Numbered from the stretch's first letter, positions 52,400-61,765 are shown. The stretch: DNA of 64,000 nt from Sulfurospirillum diekertiae (GCF_011769985.2 NZ_CP039734.2:1798001-1862000), one strand, 5' to 3'. Program-made: numbers and translations. The notes: generated from the sequence alone by a model not told the origin.

Positions 52400-53665
52400 T
52401 TATCCTTTTATCTTTACTCTTAAAAATGTGAACCCTGGAAGGGTTGTGGGCAAGACAATCGCATTGACATTGCCGCTGTGTATCTCATCAAACAGTTTGC
52501 CACTAGGCGTTTGAAGTTTTTTAAAGCTTATTTTCCAAGAACCATCCTCTTCAAAAATAGTACCGATGTCATTCTCCATCGCTTCAATTTTGAGATGGGT
52601 TGGCATGACCAAATCATAGTTTACATGTAAAGATAAAACATCCTTACAAAGACACGTTGCACCATCTTCGTCCACTTGCGCAACCACTTGGTGCGTGCCT
52701 TCGCTGATCGAGTGCGCTAAATTTTGCGTGTCATTTTTTTCAAACGGACGGTTCACCAAATAGCCATCGCTAAACCCTCTGTTTTTGGTGGTATCGAGCT
52801 CTGCCGTGTATTTGCTCGCATCAAATTGACCGGCATAATAATCCTCAATCGCTTGACGATACGTTTTAGTCGTAATTCCTACGTAATACGAACTCTTCGT
52901 TCGCCCTTCGATTTTCAATGAATCAATGACACCTGAGTCTAAGATTTCTTTGACATGCGCGCTTAGATTGAGGTCTTTCGCATTCATAATGTGCGTGCCC
53001 TCAACGCTTTCTTCAATACGAAACAGCGTTCCACTCTCTTCGTTATGTGCATAAAGGGTATAGGGGAAACGGCAGTCATTGGCGCAGCTTCCACGGTTGG
53101 AGACACGTCCACTTTGCACCGAACTGATCAAACAGCGACCACTATAGGCAAAACACATTGAACCATGAACAAACACTTCCAGTTCCAAATGCGGCAGATG
53201 CTTTTTGATCTGTTCCAAATCTTTCAAACTCACTTCGCGTGCCGCGATAATACGCTTCACTCCCATATCAGAATAGACTTCAGCATCAAGGTAACTTAAA
53301 ACATTCGCTTGGGTTGAAAGATGGATAGGAATCAGAGGCGCAATTTTACGTGCCAGTTTAATCACACCAGGAGCGGCCACAATAAACGCATCGGGTTTCA
53401 TCGCTGCCACACGCTCAATGTGCTTTTCAAGAAGAGGAATTTGCGCGTTGAAAGGAAAGCCATTGATGGTAGCATGCAAATGTTTTCCTCGTGCATGCGT
53501 ATAATTGATCGCCTCTTCAAAACTCTCATAGGTAAACTCTTTGCCAGACCTTATGCGAAGGGAGAAGTGACTCACCCCTGCATACACGGCATCCGCGCCA
53601 TACGCCAGCGCTATTTTTAACTTTTCAAAATTTCCAGCAGGAGAAAGCAGTTCGACGTTTGACAC
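52400..53665 (-). CDS. peptidase U32-family protein (TrhP/YegQ-like)
   Basis: A 421-residue U32 protein. ELLSPAGNFEKLKIALAYGA, VFVHGSMCFAYSGRCLISS and RGSCANDCRFPY carry the conserved cysteines. E. coli members (RlhA, TrhP) hydroxylate rRNA or tRNA uridine/cytidine using prephenate with an iron-sulfur cluster, so an RNA-hydroxylation role is more likely than peptidase. It starts next to the cheZ stop. Exact palindrome at 52620-52631 (LHVN). Confidence 0.9.
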   Translation of the reverse strand: MSNVELLSPAGNFEKLKIALAYGADAVYAGVSHFSLRIRSGKEFTYESFEEAINYTHARGKHLHATINGFPFNAQIPLLEKHIERVAAMKPDAFIVAAPGVIKLARKIAPLIPIHLSTQANVLSYLDAEVYSDMGVKRIIAAREVSLKDLEQIKKHLPHLELEVFVHGSMCFAYSGRCLISSVQSGRVSNRGSCANDCRFPYTLYAHNEESGTLFRIEESVEGTHIMNAKDLNLSAHVKEILDSGVIDSLKIEGRTKSSYYVGITTKTYRQAIEDYYAGQFDASKYTAELDTTKNRGFSDGYLVNRPFEKNDTQNLAHSISEGTHQVVAQVDEDGATCLCKDVLSLHVNYDLVMPTHLKIEAMENDIGTIFEEDGSWKISFKKLQTPSGKLFDEIHSGNVNAIVLPTTLPGFTFLRVKIKG

Positions 53666-54394
53666 CTATTTTTTTCCTAAACTAGCGATCAACGCTTCAA
53701 TATCTTCATTGCTCACAACATCTTCTGTTGTTGTGTCACCATGAATATGTACGGCGGAACTAACACGATTGGTATCATCTTTAGAGCCTTCAAACAATGC
53801 ACTCATGTATTTTGAAAGCGCACGCATCACATTGATAACACGTTCAATTTTTTGGCGGTGAATATCTTGATATTGCATAATGTCCATCGTCATCATAATC
53901 TCATCTTCAGCCATTTGGGCATTCATTAAAAGATCTTCAACACGTTCTTTCATCCCTTTGTTGTCATCCAATGCTTTTTGGAATTGATCAATTTTAGGAA
54001 ATTTTGATACCAATGTTTCAAAAAGCGTTATATTAGATTCAATGAGTTTAATGACCTCTTTCGCATTATCTTCTGCACTCAGCATAAAATTATTGACGAT
54101 TTCAAGTTTATCAAATACCTGAGTTGCTTTAATTTCAGAGTCTTTGGTCACATCATCCAATTGATGTACCATTTTGTGATCATCTGTTGGTGGTGGTGGT
54201 GGCCAAGACATTGTGGATGATGTTCTATATTCATTCATCATTTGGGTCGTAGCTTTGTCATGCTCTTCTTGTTCATTTAAAGCAGTACTCCCCTCTGTCT
54301 CTTCTTCTTGGGCGATGCTCTCCTCTTGGGGTGCAGTTTCGTCCATTTCGTCTAAATCGCCCGCCATCAAAGCATCAAGTTCCTCTTGCGTCAT
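53666..54394 (-). CDS. cheZ: CheY-P phosphatase CheZ (remote type)
   Basis: A 242-residue chemotaxis phosphatase of the divergent Helicobacter/Campylobacter type. The four-helix core carries the catalytic D and Q in MDIMQYQDIHRQKIERVI near residue 173. The C-terminal NEDIEALIASLGKK resembles the CheY-binding tail of E. coli CheZ, and the N-terminal TQEELDALMAGD resembles the FliM CheY-binding peptide. The middle is acidic and Pro-rich (SWPPPPPTDD). I use the ATG at 54394 because GAGGAG is seven bases upstream; another start is five codons earlier. Confidence 0.85.
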   Translation of the reverse strand: MTQEELDALMAGDLDEMDETAPQEESIAQEEETEGSTALNEQEEHDKATTQMMNEYRTSSTMSWPPPPPTDDHKMVHQLDDVTKDSEIKATQVFDKLEIVNNFMLSAEDNAKEVIKLIESNITLFETLVSKFPKIDQFQKALDDNKGMKERVEDLLMNAQMAEDEIMMTMDIMQYQDIHRQKIERVINVMRALSKYMSALFEGSKDDTNRVSSAVHIHGDTTTEDVVSNEDIEALIASLGKK

Positions 54395-54427
54395 AAGCTT
54401 TCTCCTCAAAGTGACAAATTATGGTCT

Positions 54428-54433
54428 ATTATA
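54428..54433 (-). promoter_or_regulatory. candidate -10 box of cheZ
   Basis: TATAAT on the minus strand, 34 bases before the cheZ ATG, back to back with the plus-strand box at 54446. Confidence 0.45.
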
Positions 54434-54445
54434 GTGAACTTTTTA

Positions 54446-54451
54446 TATAAT
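54446..54451 (+). promoter_or_regulatory. candidate -10 box of the PHP phosphatase gene
   Basis: TATAAT, 35 bases before the ATG at 54486. Confidence 0.45.
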
Positions 54452-54485
54452 TTAACTTTAAGACCCTGATTGAAGGATGCCTACA

Positions 54486-55265
54486 ATGATGATTGATCTT
54501 CACAACCATACCCCTTTGTGTCACCATGCGGAAGGGAGTATAGAAGAGTTCGTGCAAGCGGCTCTGCTTCAAAAAATAGATGTTTTTGGCTTTTCAGATC
54601 ATGCTCCCATGAACTTTGATGAAGACTACAGAATGAGCTTTTCACAAATGGCAGATTATGAGCGTGATGTTTTACATGTAAAAGAAAAGTACCAAGACCA
54701 AATCAAAATTCTACTGGCCTATGAAGTTGATTTCTTGCAAGGCTACATTGATGAGCGTGTGCTCAAGCGTAACGTTGATTATTTTATAGGCTCTGTGCAT
54801 TATCTAGGTTCATGGGGATTTGACAATCCCGAATTTATTGGAGAGTACCGCACTAAAAATATTGATGAAGTGTGGGAGCGTTATTTTGAGGCGATTACGG
54901 CTATGGCAAAAAGTGGTTTATTTGATATCGTTGGCCATTTAGATCTCATAAAAGTCTTTAATTATTTACCCAAAAAAGATGTGAGGATGATTGCAAAAGA
55001 GGCTATTAAGGCTATCAAAGGCGCCAATATGGCAATCGAACTCAACGCTGCTGGCTTTCGTAAACCAGTGGGAGAGCAATACCCAAGTCATCCACTATTA
55101 GAGTTGATGGCAGAGCATGATATTCCAATCACCTTTGGCTCAGATGCCCATGCAGTCGATCATATTGGTTTTTTACAAGATGACCTTAGAGCGATTGCAA
55201 AAAACTATGGGTATAAAAAATGTGCAACTTTTGAAAGTAGAGATCGAATATTGGTTAATTTTTAA
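54486..55265 (+). CDS. PHP-family histidinol-phosphatase (HisJ-like)
   Basis: A 259-residue PHP-domain phosphoesterase. Metal ligands are in MIDLHNHTPLCHHAEG, FGFSDHAPM, YEVDFLQG, FIGSVHYLG, DIVGHLDLIKVF and TFGSDAHAVDHIG. HisJ homologues hydrolyse histidinol phosphate, so a histidine-synthesis role is likely. AAGGA lies eight bases before the ATG at 54486; the ATG three codons upstream overlaps that site. Exact palindrome at 54671-54682 (LHVK). Confidence 0.9.
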   Translation: MMIDLHNHTPLCHHAEGSIEEFVQAALLQKIDVFGFSDHAPMNFDEDYRMSFSQMADYERDVLHVKEKYQDQIKILLAYEVDFLQGYIDERVLKRNVDYFIGSVHYLGSWGFDNPEFIGEYRTKNIDEVWERYFEAITAMAKSGLFDIVGHLDLIKVFNYLPKKDVRMIAKEAIKAIKGANMAIELNAAGFRKPVGEQYPSHPLLELMAEHDIPITFGSDAHAVDHIGFLQDDLRAIAKNYGYKKCATFESRDRILVNF

Positions 55266-55297
55266 GCACACTTTTCGACCTTATTTTCAGCTCAATC

Positions 55298-55306
55298 TGA
55301 TAAAAT
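55298..55306 (+). promoter_or_regulatory. candidate extended -10 promoter of glnA
   Basis: TGATAAAAT, 31 bases before the glnA ATG, the same box as before ppk1 and the YdcH-like gene. No sigma-54 GG/GC pair is seen. Confidence 0.45.
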
Positions 55307-55337
55307 TACTGAAATTTAAAATCTTAGGAGTTACAAC

Positions 55338-56768
55338 ATGGGTAAATTCGTTAACAGTGTTGAAGAGTTTTTCAAATACACTACTGACAATGAAGTTGAA
55401 TTTGTCGATTTTCGTTTCACTGATATGAAAGGAACATGGCATCACCTTACATACACTATTGAATCCATTAGTGCTGAATCTTTCACAAATGGTATCCCTT
55501 TCGATGGCTCATCCATTGATGCTTGGCAACCAATTAATAAATCTGACATGCTCCTTAAACCTGAGGCTGAAACAGCATTTTTAGATCCATTTACAGCTGA
55601 TTCTACCGTTGTTGTTTTCTGTGATGTTTTTGACATCTATAAAGGTGAACTCTACGAGAAATGTCCAAGAAGTATTGCTAAAAAAACATTAAAATACCTT
55701 GCTGAAACAGGTTTGGGTGATGTCGCTTACTTTGGTCCAGAAAATGAATTTTTCGTATTTGATGATGTCAAAATCAGAGACGACATTAACTGTTCATACT
55801 ATGAAGTAGACTCTGAAGAAGGTACTTGGAATAGCGCAAAAAGTTTCACTGATGGCTATAACACAGGTCACCGTCCAGGTACAAAAGGTGGATATTTTCC
55901 TGTTCAGCCCATCGACTCTATGGTAGATTTACGTGCTGAAATGGTACAAACCCTTAAACAAATTGGTCTTGAAGTCTTCGTTGTACATCATGAAGTTGCT
56001 CAAGCACAAGGAGAAATCGGCGTTAAATTTGGTTCTCTTGTTGAAGCAGCCGATAACGTTCAAAAATACAAATATGTTGTTAAAATGGTAGCTCACCTCA
56101 ATGGTAAAACAGCAACCTTTATGCCTAAACCACTTTACGGTGACAATGGTAACGGTATGCACGTTCACCAATCTATCTGGAAAAATGGTAAAAACATGTT
56201 CTTTAAAGAAGGCGAATATGCAAACCTTAGCGACATGGCACGTTGGTACATTGGCGGTGTCTTGAAACATGCACGAAGCGTTGCCGCTTTTACTAACCCA
56301 TCAACAAACTCATACAAAAGACTTATCCCAGGATTTGAAGCACCTTCAATCCTTACGTACTCTATGCAAAACCGTTCAGCATCTTGCCGTATCCCTTACG
56401 GTGCAGGTGAAAAATCTGTTCGTGTTGAGATGCGTTTCCCAGATTCAACTTCATGCCCATACCTTGCATTTGCTTCTATGCTTCTTGCAGGCATTGACGG
56501 TATCAAAACCAAAGCTGAGCCTGTTGGTCCAATGGATGAAGACTTGTTTGAGCTTACACTCGATGAAATTAGAGAAAAAGGTATCAACCAAATGCCTCAT
56601 ACCTTAAGAGGTTCACTTGAAGCGTTAATTCGTGACAATGACTATCTTAAACCTGTTATGACTCCAGAATTTTTGGATACCTACCAACACTATAAATTTG
56701 AAACTCAAGTTTGGCCAGATGAGGCTAGACCTACAGCGTTCGAATTTAAAACAATGTACTCTTGCTAG
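55338..56768 (+). CDS. glnA: glutamine synthetase type I
   Basis: Assimilates ammonia into glutamine as a dodecamer. The 476-residue protein has [45 protein letters not shown], the ATP-binding [17 protein letters not shown] and [13 protein letters not shown]. The adenylylation site region near the C-terminus reads [14 protein letters not shown] with Tyr in place, so it may be of the adenylylated beta type. Strong terminator after the stop; no palindrome inside. Confidence 0.97.
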   Translation: MGKFVNSVEEFFKYTTDNEVEFVDFRFTDMKGTWHHLTYTIESISAESFTNGIPFDGSSIDAWQPINKSDMLLKPEAETAFLDPFTADSTVVVFCDVFDIYKGELYEKCPRSIAKKTLKYLAETGLGDVAYFGPENEFFVFDDVKIRDDINCSYYEVDSEEGTWNSAKSFTDGYNTGHRPGTKGGYFPVQPIDSMVDLRAEMVQTLKQIGLEVFVVHHEVAQAQGEIGVKFGSLVEAADNVQKYKYVVKMVAHLNGKTATFMPKPLYGDNGNGMHVHQSIWKNGKNMFFKEGEYANLSDMARWYIGGVLKHARSVAAFTNPSTNSYKRLIPGFEAPSILTYSMQNRSASCRIPYGAGEKSVRVEMRFPDSTSCPYLAFASMLLAGIDGIKTKAEPVGPMDEDLFELTLDEIREKGINQMPHTLRGSLEALIRDNDYLKPVMTPEFLDTYQHYKFETQVWPDEARPTAFEFKTMYSC

Positions 56769-56784
56769 TATTTTAATAGCTATC

Positions 56785-56826
56785 AGGGAGTGGGAAGCTT
56801 TTTTGGCTTCTTGCTCCCTTTTTTTA
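56785..56826 (+). terminator. glnA terminator
   Basis: GGGAGTGGGAAGC pairs with GCTTCTTGCTCCC across a T-rich loop, followed by a run of nine T. A clear Rho-independent terminator. Confidence 0.85.
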
Positions 56827-56849
56827 TTCCTATACGCTTTCCAAGCTGA

Positions 56850-56951
56850 GCTTGAAAAACTACGTTACACTGGGTACTAAAGCTTACCTCTATGAGGCAG
56901 AGTTAAATCTTACGCTAAATTACTTCTTAGTTTGGCTTGAAAAGCTACGTT
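56850..56951. repeat. imperfect 17-base direct repeats
   Basis: GCTTGAAAAACTACGTT (56850-56866) and GCTTGAAAAGCTACGTT (56935-56951) differ by one base. They lie in the gap between convergent glnA and the penicillin-binding protein gene. Nothing else is seen here besides the two terminators. Confidence 0.55.
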
Positions 56952-56962
56952 GAAGTAGCTTT
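56941..56962 (-). terminator. terminator of the penicillin-binding protein operon
   Basis: AAAGCTAC (56941-56948) and GTAGCTTT (56955-56962) form an 8-bp stem; on the minus strand it ends in TTTTC. It lies 35 bases after the stop at 56998. Confidence 0.55.
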
Positions 56963-56997
56963 CTAAAACTTCTTCTCTCTTGGCAATCCATCATCCA

Positions 56998-58926
56998 CTA
57001 GAACATCAACCCACTATCTTCTTTGAGTTGTTTGACATTATTGGTTTTTGGGAAAGGTGAGACGTCGGTAAAGAACTCTGTTGTTCCATCAATTTTACGA
57101 GACTCAACGCCTTCTGGTATTTTAAATTCACGTGTTGTTTCTGGATGAAGTTCCACATATTTTGTCATAAAGTATTTAAAGGCTGGCGCAGCTGAGCGAC
57201 CACCTGTTTCACCCTTTTTGAGTGGGGAGTTATTGTCATTTCCAAACCAAGTGATCACTTCAATATCAGGAGAAAAACCACAGAACCAGGCATCCACACT
57301 GCTGTTGGTTGTTCCTGTTTTACCTGCAATTTCAATACCAGGCACTTGTGCATTTCTACCCGTTCCTCGTTTGACAACCTCTTTCATCATATCAATCATC
57401 AAATAGCTCTGCTTTGGAGAAGTCATTGTTTGTGTTTTGGTTTCATAAACTTTTTCTACACCTTGACGATTAATGATTTTTTTAACCAACATTGGCTCTG
57501 TTCTTACACCATAATTTGCAAACATTGAATAAAAACCACTGTACTCTAGGGGAGAGATTCCAAAACTTCCTAGCGCTAAAGAGAGGTCCATGGAGAGATT
57601 TTTAAAACCATCTTTTTTGAGTTCTTTATACACACTATCCAATCCCAAAAGCGATAAAAGGTTGATGGTTGCAAGGTTGCGTGAATGAACCAATGCCTCT
57701 TTAAGGGTTATCAGTCCTTCAAAATCATTTTCATAGTTTTTAGGTTTCCACTCTTCATCGGTTTCGCTATTGACATAGGTTCGTGAAATATCTGGAATTT
57801 CAGACAGAGGAGAGTATCCCCAATCCAACGCTTTTTGGTACAAGAACGGTTTAAAACTTGAACCGGGTTGGCGTTTACTTTGGGTGGCACGGTTAAAACT
57901 GCTTTTCGCATAATCAATCCCCCCCACAAGGGCTAGGATATTGCCCGTACCATTTTCCATAACCACCATCGCACCGTTAAGATCCGAAGCATTGGCATCT
58001 TTACCCATTCGTGAAACCATGCCATTGTAACCTACTTTGAGCGACTCATGCGCTAAATGCTGAAGTTTTAAGTCAATCGTCAAATAAATTTGATAACCAC
58101 CTTTTTTAATATCATCATACTCTGTACTTAAGCTTTTAATAACTTCATCCACAACATAAGGCGCACGATTTCGTGTGAGTGTCTCATCATACACCATTGG
58201 ATGCTCTAGTGTTGATTTCGTATACTCAGCCTCACTGATCCAACCTAAGGCATACATACGATTGACAACCTGATTGGCACGGCTCAACGAAAGATCCATA
58301 TGTTTTGTCGGATCGTAAGAGCTAGGAGCTTTAGGAAGTCCTACAAGAATGGCGATTTCTTTAAGGGTAAGAGCATCAAGAGTTTTATTGAAATAACCAT
58401 GTGCCGCTGTTTTAACACCATAGTAGCCATGCCCAAAATAAACATGATTAAAGTAACGCTCCAAAATCTGCTCTTTGGTTAAAGAAGATTCTACGGTATA
58501 TGCCAAAATAGCTTCATTGACTTTTCGCGTTAACGTCTTTTGACGACTGAGAACCGTATTTTTAATCAACTGTTGTGTAATGGTACTTGCACCTTCGACC
58601 ATTTTCATGGCATGAATATCTTTTACAAGTGCTCTAAAAATAGCCTCAAGATTAATACCACTGTGCTCAAAAAATGAGGTATCTTCGGTGGCAACTAATG
58701 CTTCGATCAAACGTGGAGGAATATTTTTATAGTCCACATATAACCTATTTTCATCATCAAAAAGATTGGCAATGAGTTCACCATTTCTATCATAAATCTG
58801 TGTGGTTAATTTTGGTGCATAATCAATAATTTTATAGGCATCAAACCTGATTTGTGCGTATAAAAAAATAAGTGCCATCAAAGCTGCAAATGCAATCATC
58901 GTCAAAATTGTTATAATATATTTCAC
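56998..58926 (-). CDS. class A penicillin-binding protein (PBP1A)
   Basis: Bifunctional peptidoglycan glycosyltransferase/transpeptidase, 642 residues. One N-terminal membrane helix; GT51 domain with EDTSFFEHSGI and EGASTITQQLIKN; transpeptidase with the catalytic Ser in PGSSFKPFLY near residue 356, SRN in VHSRNLATIN and IAGKTGTTNSS near residue 535. GTG start overlapping the ABC gene stop as GTGA. The coding strand has a G7 run (57919-57925). Confidence 0.95.
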   Translation of the reverse strand: MKYIITILTMIAFAALMALIFLYAQIRFDAYKIIDYAPKLTTQIYDRNGELIANLFDDENRLYVDYKNIPPRLIEALVATEDTSFFEHSGINLEAIFRALVKDIHAMKMVEGASTITQQLIKNTVLSRQKTLTRKVNEAILAYTVESSLTKEQILERYFNHVYFGHGYYGVKTAAHGYFNKTLDALTLKEIAILVGLPKAPSSYDPTKHMDLSLSRANQVVNRMYALGWISEAEYTKSTLEHPMVYDETLTRNRAPYVVDEVIKSLSTEYDDIKKGGYQIYLTIDLKLQHLAHESLKVGYNGMVSRMGKDANASDLNGAMVVMENGTGNILALVGGIDYAKSSFNRATQSKRQPGSSFKPFLYQKALDWGYSPLSEIPDISRTYVNSETDEEWKPKNYENDFEGLITLKEALVHSRNLATINLLSLLGLDSVYKELKKDGFKNLSMDLSLALGSFGISPLEYSGFYSMFANYGVRTEPMLVKKIINRQGVEKVYETKTQTMTSPKQSYLMIDMMKEVVKRGTGRNAQVPGIEIAGKTGTTNSSVDAWFCGFSPDIEVITWFGNDNNSPLKKGETGGRSAAPAFKYFMTKYVELHPETTREFKIPEGVESRKIDGTTEFFTDVSPFPKTNNVKQLKEDSGLMF

Positions 58927-59618
58927 GTTCTAAAACTCCTTTGTCTAAATCCAGACTCTAAAAGTTGCTTCGTATACGCCTCTTTTGGGTCCTGTAAAAT
59001 ATTTTTGGTCAAACCGCTCTCAACGATTTTCCCTTGCTGAATAATGCCAACATTATCGCATAAATGCTCAATGGTACTAATATCGTGCGTTACAAACAGT
59101 AGATCAAATTCACACTCTTTTTGAAGCCTTGAAATCAGCTCCAAAACCGTTGTTTTACTCTCTTCATCCAGCGCCGTTGTCGGCTCATCCAAGAGTAAAA
59201 GTCTAGGTTTTAGCGACAGCGCCATCGCAATAATAAGACGTTGTAACTGTCCACCGCTCAGTTCAGAGGGAAAACGATCTAAAAAGGCAATATCTAGTTC
59301 TACCATTTTCAGGTATTTCTCTGCAATTTCTTCGCTTACCATAAACTGTTGACTAATTTTTGTCAAAGGAGAGAGTGCCGTAAAAGGATTTTGCGGTACA
59401 AAAGCGATGCTTTCACCTCGATGCAGTTCATATGAAGCATTATACTCAAGCGATGCATCCAATTCTTGAGGTAACATCCCTAAGAGCGCTTTGAGTGTCA
59501 AACTTTTTCCACTGCCGCTCTCGCCAATCAATGCAAACGACTTTTCAAAAGAAAAGCTCACATCAAGCAGTGTTTTCACTTTACTTTTGATGAGAAGCTG
59601 TTTACATGTAAAGCTCAA
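58923..59618 (-). CDS. orphan peptide/nickel-type ABC transporter ATPase
   Basis: A single nucleotide-binding domain of about 231 residues: Walker A IGESGSGKSLTLKAL, Q-loop IAFVPQNPFTALSPL, signature LSGGQLQRLIIAMAL, Walker B LLLLDEPTTALDEE. The closest class is DppD/OppD/NikD. No permease, binding protein or second ATPase is nearby. I favour the TTG at 59618, which overlaps the bioF stop as TTGA and has AAAAGG seven bases upstream; the GTG at 59645 lacks a ribosome site. Exact palindrome at 59601-59612 encodes FTCK. Confidence 0.85.
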   Translation of the reverse strand: MSFTCKQLLIKSKVKTLLDVSFSFEKSFALIGESGSGKSLTLKALLGMLPQELDASLEYNASYELHRGESIAFVPQNPFTALSPLTKISQQFMVSEEIAEKYLKMVELDIAFLDRFPSELSGGQLQRLIIAMALSLKPRLLLLDEPTTALDEESKTTVLELISRLQKECEFDLLFVTHDISTIEHLCDNVGIIQQGKIVESGLTKNILQDPKEAYTKQLLESGFRQRSFRT

Positions 59619-60706
59619 AAGCTCCCCTTTTGGATCAGAGAGCACAACGTTTCTAACTTTTCTACACTCTCACCAAGGCGTGGGATCAGACGCAAAATAG
59701 GTTTTGGAACCGTAGGAGGTCGAATCGCTCCCACTAAAAAGCCCTCTTCTATCAATTTTTGTTGAATACTTAGGGCATCGGCACCTTCGCTCAATGGATA
59801 TGAGCAGATCAACCCTTTAATATTCACGCCCAATACCGTTTTCACAACAGCTTGACGTTTGGCTATTTCAACTTTCAAGCTTGCTTGATTTTTGGAAATG
59901 TACACTAACCCTTGGTAGCCCAAGGAAATATCGAACAATGAAGGAGCGGTAGTATAAATAATTGCTTTAGCACGATTTTGTAAAAATTCGCTGATGTGTT
60001 CGGAGCATAAAATATACGCACCATAACTTCCCAAAGCTTTTCCCAGTGTGCCCATTTTGATATGGTTGGCTTTGGGTGCAATGTTGTAAAGATCAAACAC
60101 ACCTCGAAGATGCTCACCCACAACACCCACACTGTGCGCTTCATCCACAATCAAAAGCGCATTGTAACGATCCGCTATCTCAAAAATATCAGGATTGAGA
60201 AGATCGCCACTCATTGAGTAAATGCCTTCAACGGCAATAATAATACGGTTATGATTGTGTGTATTGATCAAACTCTCCAGATGATTCGCATCATTGTGTT
60301 TAAAAAGCAACACCTCAGCATCCACCGTTTTAGAGGCGACCATACCACTGGCGTGATACTCTTCATCCAAAATTAAAAGATCTCGTTTGCGCGGTAACGC
60401 CTCAATCAACGAAAAATTGGCTAAAAAACCACTCCCGCACACCAGGGCGGCTTCAAAACCGTTATGTTTAATTAAAAACGCTTCAAATTCTTCATGAATG
60501 GGATGATAGCCATTGACTAAAATGGAAGCTTTTGGAGCATGCGTTTTATACTGAGAAACTTGCGCTACGGCATGTTCAAAAAGGGTTTTATTTTCAGCAA
60601 AGCCGAGATAATCGTTCGAGCTAAAATCCGCCAAATCGTCATCATAAAGCTTACGGCTTCGGTAGCGATTGGCTTTGGTGATGGCTTGCAGTTCGTTGTG
60701 ATACAT
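59615..60706 (-). CDS. bioF: 8-amino-7-oxononanoate synthase (AONS/KBL family)
   Basis: PLP enzyme of the alpha-oxoamine synthase family, 363 residues, most likely BioF. It has FSSNDYLGFAEN, VCGSGFLANFSLIEAL, LLILDEEYHASG, LLIVDEAHSVGVVGEHLRG and the PLP Lys in MGTLGKALGSYGAYI. KBL is the alternative, but the length and bioD elsewhere favour biotin synthesis. Followed by the ABC gene and PBP1A in one leftward unit. Confidence 0.9.
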   Translation of the reverse strand: MYHNELQAITKANRYRSRKLYDDDLADFSSNDYLGFAENKTLFEHAVAQVSQYKTHAPKASILVNGYHPIHEEFEAFLIKHNGFEAALVCGSGFLANFSLIEALPRKRDLLILDEEYHASGMVASKTVDAEVLLFKHNDANHLESLINTHNHNRIIIAVEGIYSMSGDLLNPDIFEIADRYNALLIVDEAHSVGVVGEHLRGVFDLYNIAPKANHIKMGTLGKALGSYGAYILCSEHISEFLQNRAKAIIYTTAPSLFDISLGYQGLVYISKNQASLKVEIAKRQAVVKTVLGVNIKGLICSYPLSEGADALSIQQKLIEEGFLVGAIRPPTVPKPILRLIPRLGESVEKLETLCSLIQKGSF

Positions 60707-60708
60707 GA

Positions 60709-61263
60709 TTACTTGGTCAAAAAAGGCAGAAGCTTCTCAACGCTCAGCCCCATAGCGGTACTCTCTAATCCGACCACTTCTTTAATATATGATTTACAAA
60801 ATCCTTCCACCATACATGCGCCCGCTTTTCCCTGCCATTCATCACTCTCTAAATAATCATGCAATGCTTTGGTATCAAAAGGTAAAAAAAGATAATCGGT
60901 GGTTGAGAGATCAATAAGTTCAATCGTTTTGGATTTATAGATCATACAACTGAGGATGCTCACCGTATTGCCACTTTGCGCTTCTAAAATACGTTTGGCA
61001 TCGGCTCTGTCTTTGGCTTTACGAAGGATTTGCCCATTGGCAGTTACAACCGTATCGGCACACAAGACAGGCATTTCCAAGTCGTATTTTTCAAGGTAAC
61101 TCTGCATTTTTCCCTTGGTCGCATGGTAGACAAAATGCGAAGGATCACTGATGCGAAGGCTCTCTTCATCAAAGCCAGCATCTCGTTGAATGAACGGAAC
61201 TCCAAATTTGCTCAGCAGTTCTGCTCTCGTGATAGAAGTGGAGCCTAAAACGATCGTTTGCAT
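60709..61263 (-). CDS. maf: Maf-like nucleotide pyrophosphatase
   Basis: Hydrolyses nucleoside triphosphates, preferably dTTP/UTP or modified ones, to monophosphates. The 184-residue protein has LGSTSITRAELLSKFGVPF, VLCADTVVTANGQIL and AGACMVEGFCKSYIKEVVGL. Two bases separate it from bioF and from the membrane-protein gene. The order alaS-membrane protein-maf is also known to me from Helicobacter. Confidence 0.93.
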   Translation of the reverse strand: MQTIVLGSTSITRAELLSKFGVPFIQRDAGFDEESLRISDPSHFVYHATKGKMQSYLEKYDLEMPVLCADTVVTANGQILRKAKDRADAKRILEAQSGNTVSILSCMIYKSKTIELIDLSTTDYLFLPFDTKALHDYLESDEWQGKAGACMVEGFCKSYIKEVVGLESTAMGLSVEKLLPFLTK

Positions 61264-61264
61264 C

Positions 61265-61765
61265 TTAATAGCCTCGTAAAATCACGCCAAAATAGACCGA
61301 GATAATGGCTAAAAGTAAATTAAGCGGAATAAGATATTTCACCATTAAGATCACATTTTCCTCGACCTCAATGTAATTCTCTTCGGCTAATCCTTTTTTA
61401 GCTCTGAGGTATTTAAAATACATGTAAATAAAATTAAAGGCAATAAATGTCCAAAGGGCTTCTTTAGTATGCACCATGACATACGTGGTAGGATTGCCTG
61501 ATTTAAAGCCAAGCCCTATGTGCATAAACACCGATGTTATCACGATCACTAACATTACAGGGACTAAAAAAAGAATATAACGGCGCATCATTTGCATACA
61601 ACTATTGAACTTGATCTTTTCATCAGGAACATATTCTTCCACAGGTTGAATGACAAATCGCATTATGAACATACTGCCAATTAATAATGCTGAACTAATG
61701 ACATGTAAAAAAACGATGATTCTGCCAAAATCGCCAAATATTTCTATGAAAAAATCACGCATCAT
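61265..61765 (-). CDS. hypothetical four-helix membrane protein
   Basis: A 166-residue protein with four membrane helices (IIVFLHVISSALLIGSMFIM; ILFLVPVMLVIVITSVFMHI; ALWTFIAFNFIYMYF; LIPLNLLLAIISVYFGVI). His residues near helices 1, 2 and 3 (FLHV, FMHIG, VHTKE) recall CopD-like or haem-binding membrane proteins, but I cannot assign a function. It lies one base from alaS and two from maf. Confidence 0.8.
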   Translation of the reverse strand: MMRDFFIEIFGDFGRIIVFLHVISSALLIGSMFIMRFVIQPVEEYVPDEKIKFNSCMQMMRRYILFLVPVMLVIVITSVFMHIGLGFKSGNPTTYVMVHTKEALWTFIAFNFIYMYFKYLRAKKGLAEENYIEVEENVILMVKYLIPLNLLLAIISVYFGVILRGY

